From Deltaproteobacteria bacterium (GTDB lineage: Bacteria; Chloroflexota; Dehalococcoidia; Dehalococcoidales; BS750m-G39): a stretch of 6,881 nucleotides of DNA. Positions 6,253 to 6,881 of the stretch are shown piece by piece. How positions within the stretch are numbered: position 1 is the stretch's first letter; the number at the start of each line of letters is the position of its first letter. The notes under the pieces were generated by a model. The model had not been told where the DNA came from, searched no databases, and was given only the letters and a program-made list of their open reading frames with translations. The stretch covers positions 1-6,881 of the forward strand of contig JABMRW010000117.1 in the NCBI GenBank assembly GCA_013202445.1, given 5' to 3'. The position numbers and the translations under genes were made by a program.

Positions 6253-6725
6253 GCCTGGAGGAGGAGGTCGGCGCCCGGCTGCGGCAGAAGGGGCTGACGC
6301 TGGGCATAGTCGAGTCCGCCACCGGCGGGCTGCTCTCCCACCGCATTACCAATATCGCCGGCAGCTCGGATTACTATAAAGGCTCAATCACCGCCTACAG
6401 CAACCAGGTAAAGATTGGGGTGGTGGGAGTCAAAGAGGCTACCATCCAACAGTACGGGGCGGTAAGCCCCCAGATTGCCGAGGAGATGGCCCAGGGGGGG
6501 CGTAGAATCTTAAGCGCCGATATCTGCATAGCCGATACCGGCATCGCCGGGCCGGGCGGGGCTTCCCCCGGAAAACCGGTGGGATTGTTTTATATCGGCC
6601 TATCTCACGGGGAGCGCACTTTTAGCCAGCAGCATAACTTCCAGGGAGACAGGGAGCAGAACAAGCAAAGCGCCGCCGAAGCGGCACTAAGCTGGCTAGC
6701 AGAATACCTGGCGGGGCTGGAATAG
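6249..6725 (+). CDS. pncC: Nicotinamide-nucleotide amidase, stand-alone CinA C-terminal domain
   Basis: Cytoplasmic amidase that hydrolyses nicotinamide mononucleotide to nicotinate mononucleotide and ammonia, feeding pyridine nucleotide recycling. At 158 residues it has the usual length of the single-domain form, without the N-terminal MoCF-like domain of full CinA. The signature is clear: VESATGGLLSHRIT (21-34) with S23 as the likely nucleophile and Ala where Cys is commoner at 24; GSSDYYKGSITAYSNQVK (38-55) with Y50 and K55; VSPQIAEEMAQG (72-83); DTGIAGPGGASPGKPVG (96-112); and FQGDREQNKQSAAEAAL (131-147). The ATG shares four bases with the radical SAM stop (ATGA), with GGAAAGG (6237-6243) as ribosome site inside the upstream gene, so translation is probably coupled. 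Family membership is secure. The exact in vivo role is taken from characterised homologues. Confidence 0.94.
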   Translation: MSLEEEVGARLRQKGLTLGIVESATGGLLSHRITNIAGSSDYYKGSITAYSNQVKIGVVGVKEATIQQYGAVSPQIAEEMAQGGRRILSADICIADTGIAGPGGASPGKPVGLFYIGLSHGERTFSQQHNFQGDREQNKQSAAEAALSWLAEYLAGLE

Positions 6726-6745
6726 GGTCTTCTTACATAGAGTCC

Positions 6746-6771
6746 AAGAGGGGCATTAAGCCCCTTTTTTT
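6746..6771 (+). terminator. Intrinsic terminator after pncC
   Basis: AGGGGC (6749-6754) pairs perfectly with GCCCCT (6760-6765) around an ATTAA loop. Seven T run to 6771, followed by further T-rich sequence to 6781. G6748-T6766 and the A-T pairs at 6746-6747 can extend the stem. It lies 24 nt past the pncC stop and should end the three-gene operon. Confidence 0.88.
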
Positions 6772-6834
6772 GTTTGTTTTTTAAGAGGAGATTGGGAATA
6801 TAGCCCCCTCCCCTTATTAGCGGTTGTTCTTCTT

Positions 6835-6849
6835 CCCACCCTCCCACCC
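6835..6849 (-). other. G-quadruplex motif
   Basis: The minus strand reads GGGTGGGAGGGTGGG: four runs of three G joined by single-base loops, the class that folds into very stable parallel quadruplexes. It lies outside any recognised gene, 63 nt past the terminator. A further G-rich run, GGGGAGGGGGC on the same strand (6813-6803), is nearby. Folding in the cell is an inference. Confidence 0.7.
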
Positions 6850-6852
6850 TAC

Positions 6853-6867
6853 AGAAGTAATACTTCT
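6853..6867. repeat. Perfect 15-bp dyad, possible operator
   Basis: AGAAGTA (6853-6859) and TACTTCT (6861-6867) are perfect inverted arms around a single central A. The size and symmetry suit a dimeric regulator site, but the regulator and the gene beyond the window are unknown. The rest of 6772-6881 is T-rich and then C-rich on the plus strand, and I see no convincing gene in it. Confidence 0.45.
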
Positions 6868-6881
6868 ATCAATTTCTTCTT

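Noticed and set aside
6605..6847. 80-residue minus-strand frame over the pncC end and terminator
   Set aside because: It would translate through the terminator stem and poly-T region and the quadruplex motif, and most of it is antisense to pncC.

Overview
The window carries eight protein-coding genes and almost no spare DNA. It looks like ordinary chromosomal sequence from a GC-rich anaerobic bacterium. My best guess is Chloroflexota, class Dehalococcoidia. That rests on the gene mix (short ComEA, ComEC, a DUF4349 lipoprotein, a UPF0235 protein, a stand-alone PncC and a CPWNRCKFC radical SAM protein) and on codon style (many ATA codons in a GC-rich frame). There is no rRNA or marker gene to prove it.

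Left part (1-2922, + strand): a short hairpin at the window edge, an AT-rich promoter-like stretch, then comEA (142-504) and comEC (520-2922), 15 nt apart. This is the classic late-competence pair: a membrane-anchored DNA receptor, and the inner-membrane channel that passes one strand into the cell. ComEC starts at TTG behind a GAGGT ribosome site and carries a His-to-Ser change in a usually conserved HHGS motif of its metallo-hydrolase domain.

Middle (2923-4441): a predicted promoter drives a DUF4349 lipoprotein with a C-terminal membrane anchor (2993-3847). Convergent to it, with only 13 nt between stops, is a two-gene minus-strand unit. It holds a 60-residue two-helix membrane protein with a near-perfect Shine-Dalgarno (4320-4138), overlapping a UPF0235/YggU (DUF167) protein (4148-3861). 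A 121-nt divergent promoter region (4321-4441) contains the palindrome ATTATAAT, which offers -10 elements to both strands.

Right part (4442-6881, + strand): a tight three-gene operon of a glyoxalase II-like metallo-beta-lactamase hydrolase, a radical SAM protein with a CX4CX2C cluster motif, and a stand-alone CinA C-terminal / nicotinamide-nucleotide amidase (pncC) whose ATG overlaps the radical SAM stop. A clear intrinsic terminator follows (6746-6771). The last 110 nt hold no recognisable gene, but contain a strong G-quadruplex motif on the minus strand and a 15-bp perfect dyad.

I found no mobile element, CRISPR array, tRNA or rRNA, and no clear new multi-gene system. The best second-look items are the small membrane protein coupled to the UPF0235 gene, the CX4CX2C radical SAM protein with its coupled amidase, the ComEC HHGS variant, and the G-quadruplex/dyad pair at the right edge.
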